A program made the position numbers and the translations under genes. DNA of 64,000 nucleotides, from assembly GCF_008831285.2 (NCBI RefSeq), contig NC_045146.1, forward strand, positions 2,504,001 to 2,568,000, given 5' to 3'. The notes under the pieces were generated by a model. The model had not been told where the DNA came from, did no database searches, and was given only the letters and a program-made list of their open reading frames with translations. Position 1 is the stretch's first letter. Each line of letters begins with the position of its first letter. This DNA comes from Nymphaea colorata. Taxonomy: Eukaryota > Streptophyta > Magnoliopsida > Nymphaeales > Nymphaeaceae. Shown piece by piece: positions 14,001 to 28,320 of this stretch.

Positions 14001-17000
14001 ATCTCTCTCACATAACAGAATACTTCTTCAGCCATCTCAGGAGTAAGACCACCAAGCACCACTGTTTTGGCCACCCTGCAAAACATGAGCAAGATGAAAC
14101 TACTTGAAACATTTTGTTGTACAACAATAATAAAATAAACCATTAGAAAGTACAAAATATGTCAGATAACTTAAGTTGCTGCAGAACATAAAGTGACAAA
14201 TACACACTATAGTGCTCCATAGTGGTCATGTGAACCTTCTATGTTCCAAGGATTCAGAATTTAGTCAATCTAAAGTGCAACTAGATATAAAATATCACAT
14301 AGAAAGATGAAACAAAAATTTGATCACAAGCAAAAAATGGATCATATAATAGAGCATAAAAGGTGGGAGCCACAAAAAACATCTTAGGTTAAAAATTATG
14401 TATCATTTGCCGCCTTATTTTGAACTCAAAACACCTTGTTCAAGAAGAATATTTTAATAGCTGATTTTCAATAACCTTTCTACGCATAAAAAACTATTTT
14501 CATGATGTAAGGTAGCTCCCGCCGATGTGTTGGAGTGAGACAAGTAACAGCATTTAGTTGCTGTTACTGTAAAATGAATAGAGCTACATATCTCCAACCA
14601 CAAAGGAAAACCAAGAGAAATTTTAAGATCTACTTGTTTCTGAATATATTTTATCCATAGTTTTTTAGTCTTTAAACAGCAAGGTTTTTCTTAGGTATAA
14701 TATGTTGAGCTTCTTTTTCTTGGGAAAAAAAGAAAAAAAAATTAAAAAAGTCCTAAAATTAGGGAAAATAAAATATATTAGAAACCAATAAGATGACTTC
14801 AAAAAATAACTAGACAAGCAACAAATAGTCAAATAGGAAATCAGAAAAATGGAAACAAGCAGTTTGGCAGATACACAAGTAACAACTAGCAAAAGTTTAC
14901 AGCCCCTCATGGCTTCACAACAGAAAACAAGTCATTTTTCATTAAAAAAAAAATAACAAATCAAGTCTTAATCTTCATCTGATGAACTCGGGGCAGCTTC
15001 TCCATTTGTTCTATGCCAGCATTCTCCATTATTCTCTTCTTGTAAGTCTGAACACAAGTTGTTTTCCATCCCAAGCTCTAAATTTTCTTCTTCAGGAAAT
15101 GGATTCACATGGTCAATATAGATTGCATTTCCATTTATCTTCTTCAATTCTTCAGCCATGCTTTGCAAATGCATATTCATGCTAATGAATACCAAATTAG
15201 TTAATCTGGATGGTAAAAGATTGTTTCTCTTTTTGTGTTAGCACTTCAAATGCACTCCAATTTCTTTCACAAAATGAATCACTACATGGCTGACTTAAAA
15301 TTTTCATTGCTACATTTTGAAGCACAGGAAAAGGAGTTCCAAACATCTCCCACCAGCTACCTAACATAAATTAAAGAAACAACAAGACAAAATTGAGAAT
15401 CACATTTTTATAATTAAGATCTTTAACCAATCATCAAAACTTAAAAAGAGTGACACGTGGATGTGCAATTCATGGCTAACCCCTCACGAAATAATGCAGG
15501 ATCTCTGTTGTGATAATAGACCAATTCAGGGGCTATTGCTACACAATCCTCATGGGTAAGAAGTTTTACCATTACTAAGTCCAAACCCTCTCGAACTTTT
15601 TTGTCCATTTTTACCATTTCATCCCAAAATAAATGAGGATTTAGATAAGCTGCTGCAGCATGCATTGGACTGTACAAATTACAATTCCAATGTTCATCAA
15701 TTATATCCTAATATCGCATATACTTTTCTTCTTCATCTTTGCATGTGTTCGAGGTAACTTCTTTGGCTCTATCAAGTGCTTCATATAAGTAACCAGCAGT
15801 GGCTCCTTCCCCATCTACCATCTTCAATTCTCACTAATGGTTTAATAAATCTGATTATTTCTCTTCCCTTTCTCCAAAAATTTCATTTTGAATAAGACCT
15901 ATCAACTCTCTTGTGTCACCCTTTTCAGTTTCTTCTACATGTCACCATTCAATGGAGGCAACCATAAGCCTCAACCCCTCTTCTTGTTTTAAGATAGAAA
16001 CTAAACAAATAAAATGAGAAGCAAACCCAGTCACGAGGGGCCTCCTCAATTCCTTTCCTAATTTCCTTTTGTATAAATTCTCAGTATATCCAAACATTGC
16101 CGCTTATTGTATATGGACTTGACAATTTGTCTTGCTTTGCCCATGATATTTGCCACGTCTTCTAAATTGTTGATGATCATTAAGTCAATGCAACGAGCAG
16201 CACATGATGTGGTAAAAATATTTGGATATCTCCCTTCAAGGATATATTTTGCCTGTTTGTACTTGCTTCCATTATTTGTAACAATTTGCACAACATTCTT
16301 TCGCCCTATTTCTTCTATAGCTGAAGATAAAAAGTCAATTATAAAATCTGCATTTTTTTAGCCTTTTTCCTATGCTTTGCCTTCCAAAATATGGTGCCTA
16401 ATGGAGAGCATACATACAAGTTTATATAGGATTTTCTCTTAATTGCATCTTTCCAAATATCGGACATAATTGTGCATCCACATGTGACCATGTAATCTTC
16501 ATTTCTTCAACGTATGTTAGAACATCTTTCTTTGCTTCCCATAATAGTCTTGCTTTTGTTGTTTTACTACTGGGGAGGACATAACTTGGGCCAAAGTTCA
16601 ACAAATTTTCCAAAATCCAATGATTGAAGCAAGTTGAAGAGTAAATTGTTCATTATAAAAGCTTTAACCAACAGTTCGTCAACGTGATCCTTTTCTTGCT
16701 TCTTGAGGATGGCCGAAATTGTTTGGTTTTGTCTTTGTCCCCTACCAAATGAGCTTGCACATAAAAAATTGCTAGCAGAACTTGATGAACCTACACTTCA
16801 ATGTGGTCCACTTCTACTTTGTGTTTTCCCCTTCTTCATAGGCCTCCCATCAAGAGATCTACAAGCTTTAATTGCCATTTGCTTGATATTTTCAAACACA
16901 TTATGAGTATGTCACATAGGTACGGATACGGGTACCGGTGCGGGTATATGGGTACGGACCACTTTCAAAAAACTTGGGTGCGGGGGTACGGCCGTACACA

Positions 17001-18627
17001 CACGTGCACATATATATCAAAAATTACAAACAGAATAACAAATTCACACACACACACATACATAAATATATATCAAAAAATTACAGACAGAATAACATAT
17101 TCACACACATATATATATCAAAAAATTACAAACACAATAACATATTTATAAATCATGATGATCTACCAAAAAACTGAGAAAACAATGCAAGCACACATGG
17201 AAGAAAAACACAAAAAAGTTGAAAAAACAGATGATCTACCAAACAGATGAAAAATGGAAATCGTGTTATTGGAAGAAAGTTTTAAGGAGGAACGGGAAAA
17301 CCAAAACCAGAACTCCAACAAAACAGTTGCATCGATCGGCAATATACAAAAGGGACACAAAAGCAATGATTTCAATTTTCAAACATGACCCTGTTCTCAA
17401 AGGACGAAATTGCAGCGTACAACTGGTTATTAGATTGAAGACGTACAACAGGTTCTATCTACAACTATCAAGAAGTGCCGTTGTGGCCAATAATTCCATG
17501 TTAAGCATTATGAGAAAAGAAGAACCACAAATGAAACCAAGCAAAGAAGGAACAAAACCAGGAAAAGCAAGAGGGAAAGGATTGACATTAAAAACTGAAT
17601 AAAAAACAGAAAAGCACATTTAGCCAAGTTCAGGAACAAAGCAATCAACTCAAATGCTAAATCTCGTCTGTTAAATACCCTAAAACCCTACAAAGAACCG
17701 AACAGAAAGTGAAGGGCCGACGAAGAAGCCAAAACCGGCCAACAATTATTACAAAGGCACAAACAAAAAATGGAAGAACAAAAAATGAAGAAAGGAGCTC
17801 GATCTTCACAAAACAAACGAGATTTTCAACAGATGAAACCAAAAGCTGCATCGAAAAACCCTAAAAACCTTTAACTTCGCCGTTCACTGCTCGTTGTTCG
17901 CAGTTCGCCTCTCACCTCTCTCCATTCGCCGTCGCCGCTCGCTGTTGCCGGAGTGGAGAATCGCCTCCCGTCATCGATCTCGGTGAAGACGAGTGAAGAA
18001 CAGTCGGGCGTCGAGGGTTATTAACTTACGATATTTTTAACGTGAATAAAGTAAACCGCGTTAAATTGTAAATCACTTTTAAAAACAAAAAAAAAGGTCG
18101 AAATTGGACTCGGTCAACTTTGACCGAGTCTGAAAATGGATGGACTCGACCCTGGGTACGTTGACCGTACCCGGTACGGTCAACGCCGCACCCGAGGCCG
18201 TACTAGTACCGGTACCGGTGTCGTACCGGTACCATGCGGGTACTGAGGAGTACCCGTGTGACATTTATTTATGACATGGAGCAACATCATGACATTGAAT
18301 TCCAGATCAATGATACCTAAATCGAATAATTCCTCCTGCATATTGTTCACTACAATAATTACAAACCAACTTCCCTTCCTCGCTAAGTCACACGGGTGTG
18401 CCAATTATGGTGCGCACCCGCACCTGCATCGATGCGGGTGCTGGTGCGGCCCGACACTGCGTCAAATGTTTTTATGAGTTTTGGCCATTTTGAAAAATGT
18501 TTTGGCACGAGTTTTCATTGATATATCGATTCAAGGTAGGTAACCTTGATAAAACAAATTAAAAATATAGAGAAATAAAATTACTTACATAACAAATAAC
18601 ACATATATCATATATGTATATAATCTA

Positions 18628-18672
<45 letters not shown>

Positions 18673-21600
18673 TTATTTATTTATATTTATTTATTTATAT
18701 TCTCTCGCCACACCCGCACCCAATTTTTTTTTGGAACTTGCCGCATCCCGCACCGGCACCGGCACCCCGCACCCATGTGACATAGCTTCCTTGTTTACAG
18801 ATGCATGTGACCAAAATTCATTGTTTCCACTAGGCACACTGTCCTCCCTCTTAATGTAGTGAAGTATCAGGCTATCAGCTATCAAGCACCTGAGGCTGAA
18901 CCAGTCATTAAAATAAGAAAAATCTAAATCTCATCTCAACTTAAGAAAAATTATAAATCTAGGGCAGCATGAAGTTAAACATGTAATTTTCAAATGGAAA
19001 GTTAATCATGTACTGGTTTCAATCTTGTCAAGGATTCAGCTAAATTCTTGCAGAATGAAGCAAAAAAAAAATGTCTACTCAAAAATTGGTCTTTGATACA
19101 TCCCTAACCAATTAAGGAATTAACAATCGTTCACATGATTTTCCTGTGGTGATCATTAAAGGATACTTAATTATTTATATATTATATGAAAATTAAGTGA
19201 TATTATGATGTAATAGTTAATATAGAAATATATATATATTAAGTATGACTAAGTTATTAACTACTAAGTTTGTTCGATAGCGAACAAAGTCCAAGTGTGC
19301 AAATTGTAGAAAGAGCTCAAAAATCAATAAAAGGACTTAGAGACAAGCAAACACTAGCATATAATCAAGTAGATTGCATGCCAAATACAGTGGAATAACT
19401 AAATGGCACCAATAAACAAAAGTACAATGTGAAAAAAGAGCATATAATTGTTAAGATTGTACAAATTGGATCGGGTCTGCCTAGACCCGATCCATCTTAC
19501 CCATACACCCAAACATAATGGGCGGTGGCATACTTGTAAATACTTGTTGTTTTCTGTATTTACTTGTAACATAAATTAGGTTATATCAATGACAAGGAGG
19601 AAGGGCCACGGTTGCTGCCCTCTTTTCTTTTCTCTCTCTCTATTGCACGTGCAGTCACCTCCTCTTCTTCTCCTCTCGCATCTACAAAGGATTCCATCCA
19701 GTGGTTTGGCGTAATATCTCAAAATCTTACAATAATAAGCAGAATTAGCAAAATGATTTCTGCAGGGAGCCAATTCACTAAAGAGCAGAAGGGGATGAGT
19801 CTCAGTCATGAGGTAGAAAGGAATCAATGATAAGCTACAGAATTTAAGTTTTTAAATTATATATTATAATGAATTGGATTGAAGTGTATTCCTACTGTCT
19901 ATATTAAAATTGATCAATATATCTAATTTTTCAGGTTAAACAAAAATTGCCTGTTCCTTTGCCACAAGAGGAATAAACAGAATCATTTAGTGACCCCTTT
20001 GTCTTCAGAATTTGTGCATATAGTTTCTAAAACTCATTTCCTAGCCACCTGAAATGGGCACGTGCAATGTTGTATCACAATAAATCATAGGATGAATTTT
20101 GATATGGATCAAGGAAAACCAAAATAGTGTGCAACTCATGCTATGTTTACAGTATATTACACCTTAAGAACACAACAAAGCCAGTAAAAGAAATTTTTTT
20201 TGGGTTTGGAGCGACATAAATTCCTAAAACTTGAGTGCTAAGCATATAAGATAGGTATTCTTACCCATTTGAACAAAAAAATAAAATTTAGGACTAATTT
20301 CATGGACCAAAATTAAGGCTTTTAAGGTTCGTCTGTGTTGAAGTCCATTTCAGACATCCAAAATAGAAAGCTTTGACATTTTATGACCAGTTGTTCAAAA
20401 CCTGAATGAGTAAGTCACCCTGGAGCATATTTATTTCATGTCCATTTTAGGAATTTCAAGTAATTCAAGTTGCTAATTTAGTTATGTCTACTAAAGATTA
20501 ACGTTATTTGTAGTAATAGTTTTATTACTATATATTCAATGTTTTGTGCAATTCATGGCTGTTTAAAATGGGAAATTGCAGTTTCACCTTGTAGTTAATG
20601 TTTAATATGGTTGATGATATAAATTGTCTTTTCTTCAAATTTTTTTCAAAATTTCTGATTTTCTGGATTTAAAAAACATTTTTTAACAAAAACTGATCTT
20701 CTATAATACATTCGTTATGTCATATTATGTACCTTATTATTATTTTAGACCCAACCCATTTGAATAACTATGTGCTTTTACAACACTAGATAGTAGATAC
20801 ATGATTTGTTAAAGATGACAACCTTTAGTACATCAAGACGGATATCAATTTGGAAGACTGATGAAAAAAATCTCTCTCAAAACTGTAAGAGATGTGCTTG
20901 GCTATCGTTTACTAGGTAGATACTCGATACGTTTACCACACTTCCCTTAGTTCGTACATTAAGCTTGAGATGGTTTCTACTACTTGGAGTCAAATTGCCA
21001 AGAGCAACTCAAGTGTTGGTTGCCAAGTATATGCAATCACATCTAAGATTACTAAAGGATTATGTGAGCTGATCAAGCCACAGCTTGAATAATAACAACA
21101 TTATCAACAGCTGACTTTCGGGAGATCTATAATGCCCCAGGAAAAGAAAGTCTTGCAAATGAAAAATCTTACTAAATCTAACAAATTAGTAGTTGAGGAC
21201 CAGTTTTATTTTAAAAAAACATTATTCTTGCCCAAAGGTAATCGCCAGTAGCCATTAGGTTCATAGTACATAGCTACCGGCCAATTAGATGGAGTCTAAT
21301 TAGCAAATGAATTCCTTTTAAACTAGTCAATTGTCCTTCGCACATATGTGTGTGGGTGTTTAAGTGAATAACAGAGAATAAGTAATGTGACTGGTAGTGA
21401 ACATTTTGTATTATTATGTGTAGTTTGACTTGACCATCTTTTCATTTATAATTGAATGCATTTGTCGTGTGGTTCATAGTACATAGCTACCGGCCAATTA
21501 GATGGAGTCTAATTAGCAAATGAATCCCTTTTAAACTAGTCAATTGTCCTTCGCACATGTGTGTGTGTGTTTAAGTGAATAACAGAGAATAAGTAATGTG

Positions 21601-24600
21601 ACTGGTAGTGAACATTTTGTATTATTATGTGTAGTTTGACTTGACCATCTTTTCATTTATAATTGAATGCATTTGTCGTGTGGTTCCTTTGTGATTTTCA
21701 ATCAACCATAAACTATTTTTTTCCAAGCTTTTTTACATTTTCACCTACTGGCATAGTTCAATGTGACAGAGGTGTTTTTTGAAAGGCTGAAGTATCTACA
21801 CAGAGATGTGCAAGTGCAGGTGCCGTCAGGCCAATAGGGTGGGATTACTAAAGAGTCCAGTCATCCAACATGTCCAAAGAACATTTGACTGAGGCTACTT
21901 TGTCATTCTTGCTCGACTGTTACTTTTTCTTCAATAGTTCTCAGTATGTCAACGCTAGACTTGGTGAACTTTAAGCAATCACTGAAGCCCTATGCTGGCT
22001 AGGTGTAGATTGAATAATTCTGGTTGATACTGACACTCGACAAACTTTACTTTTATATGTCATCACTTTGAATGTCCATATGGAACCCTTCATATCTATG
22101 CATCTGGACATAGTGCAATCCATGTTCTCTCACACAAGCATCAGTAAAAATTTAACTAGACGTGTAACAAACATATAAACTATACCAAACTATACCCACA
22201 AAAAAAAAAAAAACTAAACCAAACATAAGCACATAAAGAAAGAAGACACATGCCTTTGCTTTTCAGAACCATTTCTGCTCGACATAGAGTTGGATTTCAT
22301 CTCTTTGGACTTCCCTAAGGATTCATAAAACAGTCAGTATGAATCCTTTTGAAATAAAATAAGTATCATGTAAAAGTTTCAGTGTCTTATAAGCTTTTCC
22401 TTACCGACAAGTTCCTTAGAAATGTGATCCTTCTTTTCAAGATGAACTAGACTATCATCTGTTTAAAAACCAAAAAGAGAGAGAGAGAGAGAGATAACTC
22501 AACGCTTATAAGTTATAAATAGGAAAGATTAACATAAGCAACACAGTTGAATGATGAACACTAACCAGAATCTTTGTTATCCCTATGTTTCCTATTGGAA
22601 CTGCGATACATCGCAAGTTCAACCTTAACTTTTCTTCCGCCTATTGTCGTCCCATTCTTCAGTTGCAATGCACGAGTAGCATCCTCTGAAGCTGCACTGA
22701 ATTTTTTTCGTGTATTATGTTCAACCCAAGCATATATTGAAGCATGATAACTATAGCAAGAAATATCAGAATTTTGCAGCAGTAACATTTATTGAAAAAA
22801 ATATATAAAACTGCAGTGCACATAAAAGTACAGTAAATAACAATCCATTGCATCTGTATCCAACAACGACCCGCTCTCCACGAGTCTTGACAGTTAACTA
22901 CAGATGGCTTGAGAAAACAAAGGCAGAATTTCTTTTGTAACACTATAATTAGTGAACAAAGGAAAAAACATCCAGTAAGAAGACATTTAGCCTAAGAATA
23001 GGAACCACTAGAAGAATGTGCTTTGAAAGCCACCTATATATCAGAAAAAAATTTCATCAACGATATCCATGATACAAGCATGAGAACCCAAGAGTCCAAC
23101 TGTGTATGCAACCACTGCCCACCCTAGCTAGAGGTCAGCTGTAACTAGCCAAATTTCAATGGGCAGAAAAGATGGGTACAATCAACCAGCATCTACTTAA
23201 ACCAGCCACACCTAGATGTGCATGGGACTCATCAGCCAAAGTTAGGCACTGTCAGAGGGGATATAAAGATTACAAAATATTTGTACATTGCATAGGCACA
23301 AACAAAAACTGTGTATTGAAGTTAAAAAAGAGAAAACCAGAAAAAGACTGAAAAAGGTGCTCATTTTAAAAAAAAAAAGTTACAAAAAAAAGTGTCATTA
23401 ATTGCATTCTTTTCAAAACTATAGCCAAAAACATCATTTTATCTAATTATTTTTTGTCTTCTTATTAGTTTCGTGTTTATTTTATTGGTACCTAATTTTT
23501 AGGATTTTTTCATCTTTAAAAACATGCCAAGATTTTCCCCAGAAAAAACAACTTTGAAAAAGATACCAGGAAAAGCCACACTGTTACAAAAACTAGAGAA
23601 TGATATTTATGGCTATGGTACAGGTATAACTGCATATATATATATATAACACGACTTTTAAAATATATAGTGCAATCACCTGTATAAATTTTTATAATAC
23701 ATACATCGCTTTTGTATTTTCCTGTCCTTTCGTTCTTTTCTTCATTATTAAAATGACCAATGTCTAGCTGTTGGCTAATCCCCACAGTAGCCTTCTGCCT
23801 GCACTTCTAGCCACTGACGCTAGCCTGATAGCTGGTCTTCCTACTTGTCATGCATAAATAGATGGTGAATCCCGCTTTTCTCAGTTAGATCTCTTTAAAG
23901 CATGTTTTTGAGCAACAATATCTTAAATTTGTGTGCCTTAGAGCACATATTCTGTCCTGCTCTTTGTGTAGCTCCTAAGAGAATTATCTAAGAAATAAAA
24001 GATGATCACTATGGAAGTAGTGAAAACAATATTCATTTTTCTGTTGGATGGATTTCGTGTCAAAAAGGTATAGCAAATTCTTTTTGCAGCATATAACCAA
24101 ATACCAAACAAGCAGAACTTACAATTGCACAAATCCGAAGCCTTTACTTTCATTTGATCCTGCCAAACAACCAAAATCGAAGTTAACCAGTGAACTGTAT
24201 CACTTATTAAAGGAGAAATAAAAGGTACTAATGGAGCACAATATTTCACAATTGCAAGCAGTTTAAGTGACACACACGCTCTTCATCTCGGATGCAAGTT
24301 ACTATTCTATCTCTTTAAATCTTTGTTTACCCTATTACATCCTGTGTCATCTCACTTTTAAAATGTTGAAATTCTTTCTTGATTTCTATTGCATTATCTG
24401 GTTTGTGAACAACTCCTTCCTGCTCTTTTAATATTTTTAGTTTGTGAGAAATTATCTAGTCCTGCCAATCACTAAATCCTTGTAAAACATTTGTTTACAT
24501 GATCTTCTCATGTTCTACAGCCACATTCACCATAGAATATGAAAAAAAATTGCCTTCACCATACACAACTGGGAAGGCTAACATGCATAAGTTTACAATA

Positions 24601-27600
24601 AGCATATATTGTTATCACCACCAAACACTATATTAATATGTTTTTCCCTTAATTGTTAATAAATTTGCTATGCCCATATTAATTTTATATATTTTACTAT
24701 AAAACAGTCCCTTATCTGCATCTCTCTCTCCCTCTTGTTTTCTCAGTCCTTCCTCCTATTAGTCAGGCCGCTAGACAAAATTCCGCAAGAGTTGAGTTTA
24801 CATAGAAATATTAAGGGCAGATGCTTGGATCCCAGACCCTAATAGGAATAAACTGACTAGTGACTAGGGCTGAACACGAGCCGATTCGAGCCCGAGTTCA
24901 ACCAACTCGAACTCGGCTTCAGTCTTATTTTGTTCAGCTCGAGCTCGAGTCGAGCTTCAAAAGTTAGCCCGAACTCGACTCGGTTGACAATGAAGGAACT
25001 CAAGCTCGACTCGAGTCGGGCTCATTTAACTCGTTTAGGATGACTTCTTTCTTCCTTGCCACATTTTTTGGCGGAGATAGAAGTGTAGGCGAGATGATGA
25101 GAGCTTAAAGGGTTCTACAGAAAAAACATAAGACAAAAACCTTAAAAAAAAAAAAAAATCAAATCGTAGATTTTGTGCTTAGAGCCCTCAATGGAACGTG
25201 CGAGTGAGTAACAGAGCCCTCAAGCAAGGGTTCTGCGCTCAGGGCCTTCACTTGGCTTGAGTAGAGAACCCAAGCTCCTGCAAGCAATGGTTCTTGGTTC
25301 TGAGCAGCTCGAGCGAGGTTCTAAGCAAAGAACCAAGGAACCCTCACTTGAGCGAAGGGAAAATCAGAACTCTCACTCGAGCAATATGGTTTTTGAGAGT
25401 TCAAAACTGTTGTTAAAGAGGGAGAGAGAGAGAGAGAGAGAGACAAATGAGAAAATGTAGAAGGCTTACCTCTGGTCTCACCCACCGCCACCCGTCGTTG
25501 AATCACCGGCATTGCCATGAGGCCCATGACCAATGCCATCTGCATCATCGGAGAATGGGGGAAGCTTCCGTCAAAGGTGAAGGAGAAATGGTGAGGAAAG
25601 ATGAGAGAAAAGATGATAAGAGAAAGCAATGGGTAAGGATGAGCATGGCTAAAGAGAGAGAAAATGAGAGGGAAAATGAATGACATTGATTGAAAAGAGC
25701 AATGATGAGAGTGGGTGGTGGGTGTAATGATGAAGTAGGAAGAAGCGTGGGTAAAGAGAGAGAAAAAGAGAGGAAAAACTGAAAACGCGTGAAGAAAGCA
25801 ACAATAGCAAAAAAATGAAAAAATAATGATGGTGTTGAGAAAAAGTGAGGTGAAGAGAGAAAAACGAAAAAATAATGAAATGTTAGTAAATTTTAACAGA
25901 GAAAACAAAAGGCCGAGCCAATTCGAGTTTAGTCGAGTCGAGTCTAACCAACTCGAACTCGGCTCACTAATATACTCGAGCTTATATTTAAGTTCGAGCT
26001 CGACTCGTATAAAAAACGAGTCGAGCTCAAGTCAGGTTTACTCGAGCGAGTTTGAGTTGAGCCCGAATTGGCTCGACTCATTGTGTAGCCCTACAAGTGA
26101 CCACCTCATATTGCAGTCACATGTCTAGGTAAGCCTGGGCATCGGGCGGGCCCAGCCCAATCTAGGCCCGATTAAATTTAAAAAAATATTTTCAATATAA
26201 AATAATATATAAATATAATTAATATGATAAAATATTATAAATATATATATATATATAAATTAATGAAAAAATTTAAAAATAACTTATCATGCCCGAATCA
26301 GGCTTTATCGGGCCCACCCGGGCCAGCCCGATAACGAGTCGGGCTGGCCCAGGCCCAAGTTGGGGGCGGGTACCAGGTACACGACGGCGGCCCAACCCGG
26401 TGCCCCGCCTTATCTGTAGGCCTTGCAAATTGTATTCACATTAGCAATGTGGCTTCTCCCTTAGTCTTAATCTTTTGGTCTTTTTTAATTCCTACATTCT
26501 AGATTAAAATCAAGATAATGCTGAGGTTTATGTATAGATTAGCTGTCAAAATCCCACTAGTCAATTGAGTCAATATTAACCATTCAGTGCTTCAAGCTAG
26601 TCACCACTTAGGCTTGTCAATTAACCATCCTAGATGCTAGGGCTGCACAATGAGTCGAGCCAACTCGGGCTCGACTCAAACTCGTTCGAGTAAACCCGAC
26701 TCGAGCTCGACACGTTTTTTATACGAGTCGAGCTCGAGCTTAAATATAAGCTCAACTATATTAGTGAGCCGAGTTCAACTTGTTGGACTCGACTCAACTA
26801 AGCTCCATTTGGCTCGACTTTTTATTTTCTTTGTTAAATTTTACAAAGTTTTCATTTATTTTTTCATTTTTCTCTCTTCACCTCACTTTTTCTCAACGCC
26901 ATTATTATTTTTTCATTTTTTTTACTATCATTGTTTTTTTCACGCATTTTCAGTTTTCCTTCTCTTTTTCTCTCTCTTCACCCATGCCTTTTCTTACCCT
27001 CATCATTACACCCACCACCCATCCTCAACAATCATCATTACTCTTTTCAATCAATATCATTCATTTTCCCTCTCTTTTTCTCTCTCCTCACCCTTACCCA
27101 TTGTTTTCCCTTATCATCTTTTCTCTCATCTCTCCTCACCCTTTCTCCTTCACCTTCGACGGAAGCTTCCTCCATCCTCCAATGATGGCAGATGGCATTG
27201 GCCACGGCGACGCTGTTGATTCATTCAACAACGGGTGGCGGTGGGTGAGACCAAAGGTAAGCCTTCAACATTTTTTCATTTCTCTCTCTCTCTCTCTCCC
27301 CCCCTCTTTAACGAGGGTTCTGAGCTCTCAAAAACCCTATTGCTCGAGTGAGGGTTCTGATTTTCCCTTCGCTTGAGTGAGGGTTCCTTGGTTCTCTGCT
27401 TAGAACCATCGCTTGAGCTGCTCAGAACTAAGAACCCTTGCTTGCATGACCTTGGATTCTCTGCTCGAGCCAAGTGAGGGCTCTGAGCGCAGAACCCTCA
27501 CTCGAGGGCTCTGAGCGCAGAACCCTCACTCGAGGGCTCTGTTACTCAGTAGCTCGCTCGCTCCATTGAGGGCTAAGCACAAAATCCACAATCTGATTTT

Positions 27601-28223
27601 TTTTAAGGTTTTTGTCTTCCGTTTTTTCTGCAGAGACCTCTAAAGCTCTCATCATCTCGCCTACACAGCTATCTCCACCAAAAAATGTAGCAAGGAAGAA
27701 AGAAATCATCCTAAACGAGTTAAACGAGCCTGACTCGAGTCAAGCTCGAGTTCCTTCATTGTCAACCGAGTCGAGTTCGGGCTAATTTTTGAAGCTCGAG
27801 TCGAGCTCAAGCTGAGCAAAATAAGAGTCCAGCCGAGTTCGAGTTGGTTGAACTCGGGTTCGACTCGGCTCTTGTGCAGCCCTACTAAATGCTTGTCAAC
27901 CAACTAATCACTGACCCATAAATATACATTTCTATATTTATTTTCATTTAAATATATGTATGCATTTAGGCATAGCCAATTGACTTGCACTAGGTCGATC
28001 CAACGTCTCAATCAATCTTTTAAGGGTTTTGAACAACCTGTGTCCTATTTCTAATAATTGACAAAAACCCAATATTCTCTCTCTCTCTCTCGCTCTCCAT
28101 TTATTTCCTTGTGACTTTAGGAGAAGCCACATCAGAACTACAATTTTCTAAGCTTTATTATATACTTGTAAAAAATATCTGCTTTTTTTGTTAACAAACA
28201 TGCACACACGTATATATAAATGC

Positions 28224-28270
<47 letters not shown>

Positions 28271-28289
28271 TAGATAGATAGATAGATGC

Positions 28290-28320
<31 letters not shown>

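Larger units (their letters stand above)
14968..18885 (-). pseudogene. hAT transposase pseudogene (BED finger, DUF659, hAT dimerisation), with two nested insertions
   Basis: Reading leftwards: an N-terminal piece (18885-18794) and a BED-type zinc finger with CNYC near 18,330-18,345, interrupted by element D; then, past element [16 protein letters not shown] (near 16,840-16,880); a DUF659 start ([20 protein letters not shown], near 16,550); [12 protein letters not shown] through CAARCIDLM (near 16,200-16,290); a middle part with [15 protein letters not shown] (near 15,650); and the hAT dimerisation block [17 protein letters not shown] (near 15,230-15,290), ending in an acidic tail at 14,968. 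Many stops are present. A short intron is likely between about 15,350 and 15,450. It lies in RBM28 intron 6, sense to the host gene. Confidence 0.88.

Noticed and set aside
16801-17602. Frames of 116 and 127 codons inside element C
   Set aside because: They include repeated THTYI and HIYQK segments from CACA/TATA repeats and lie in a non-autonomous element.
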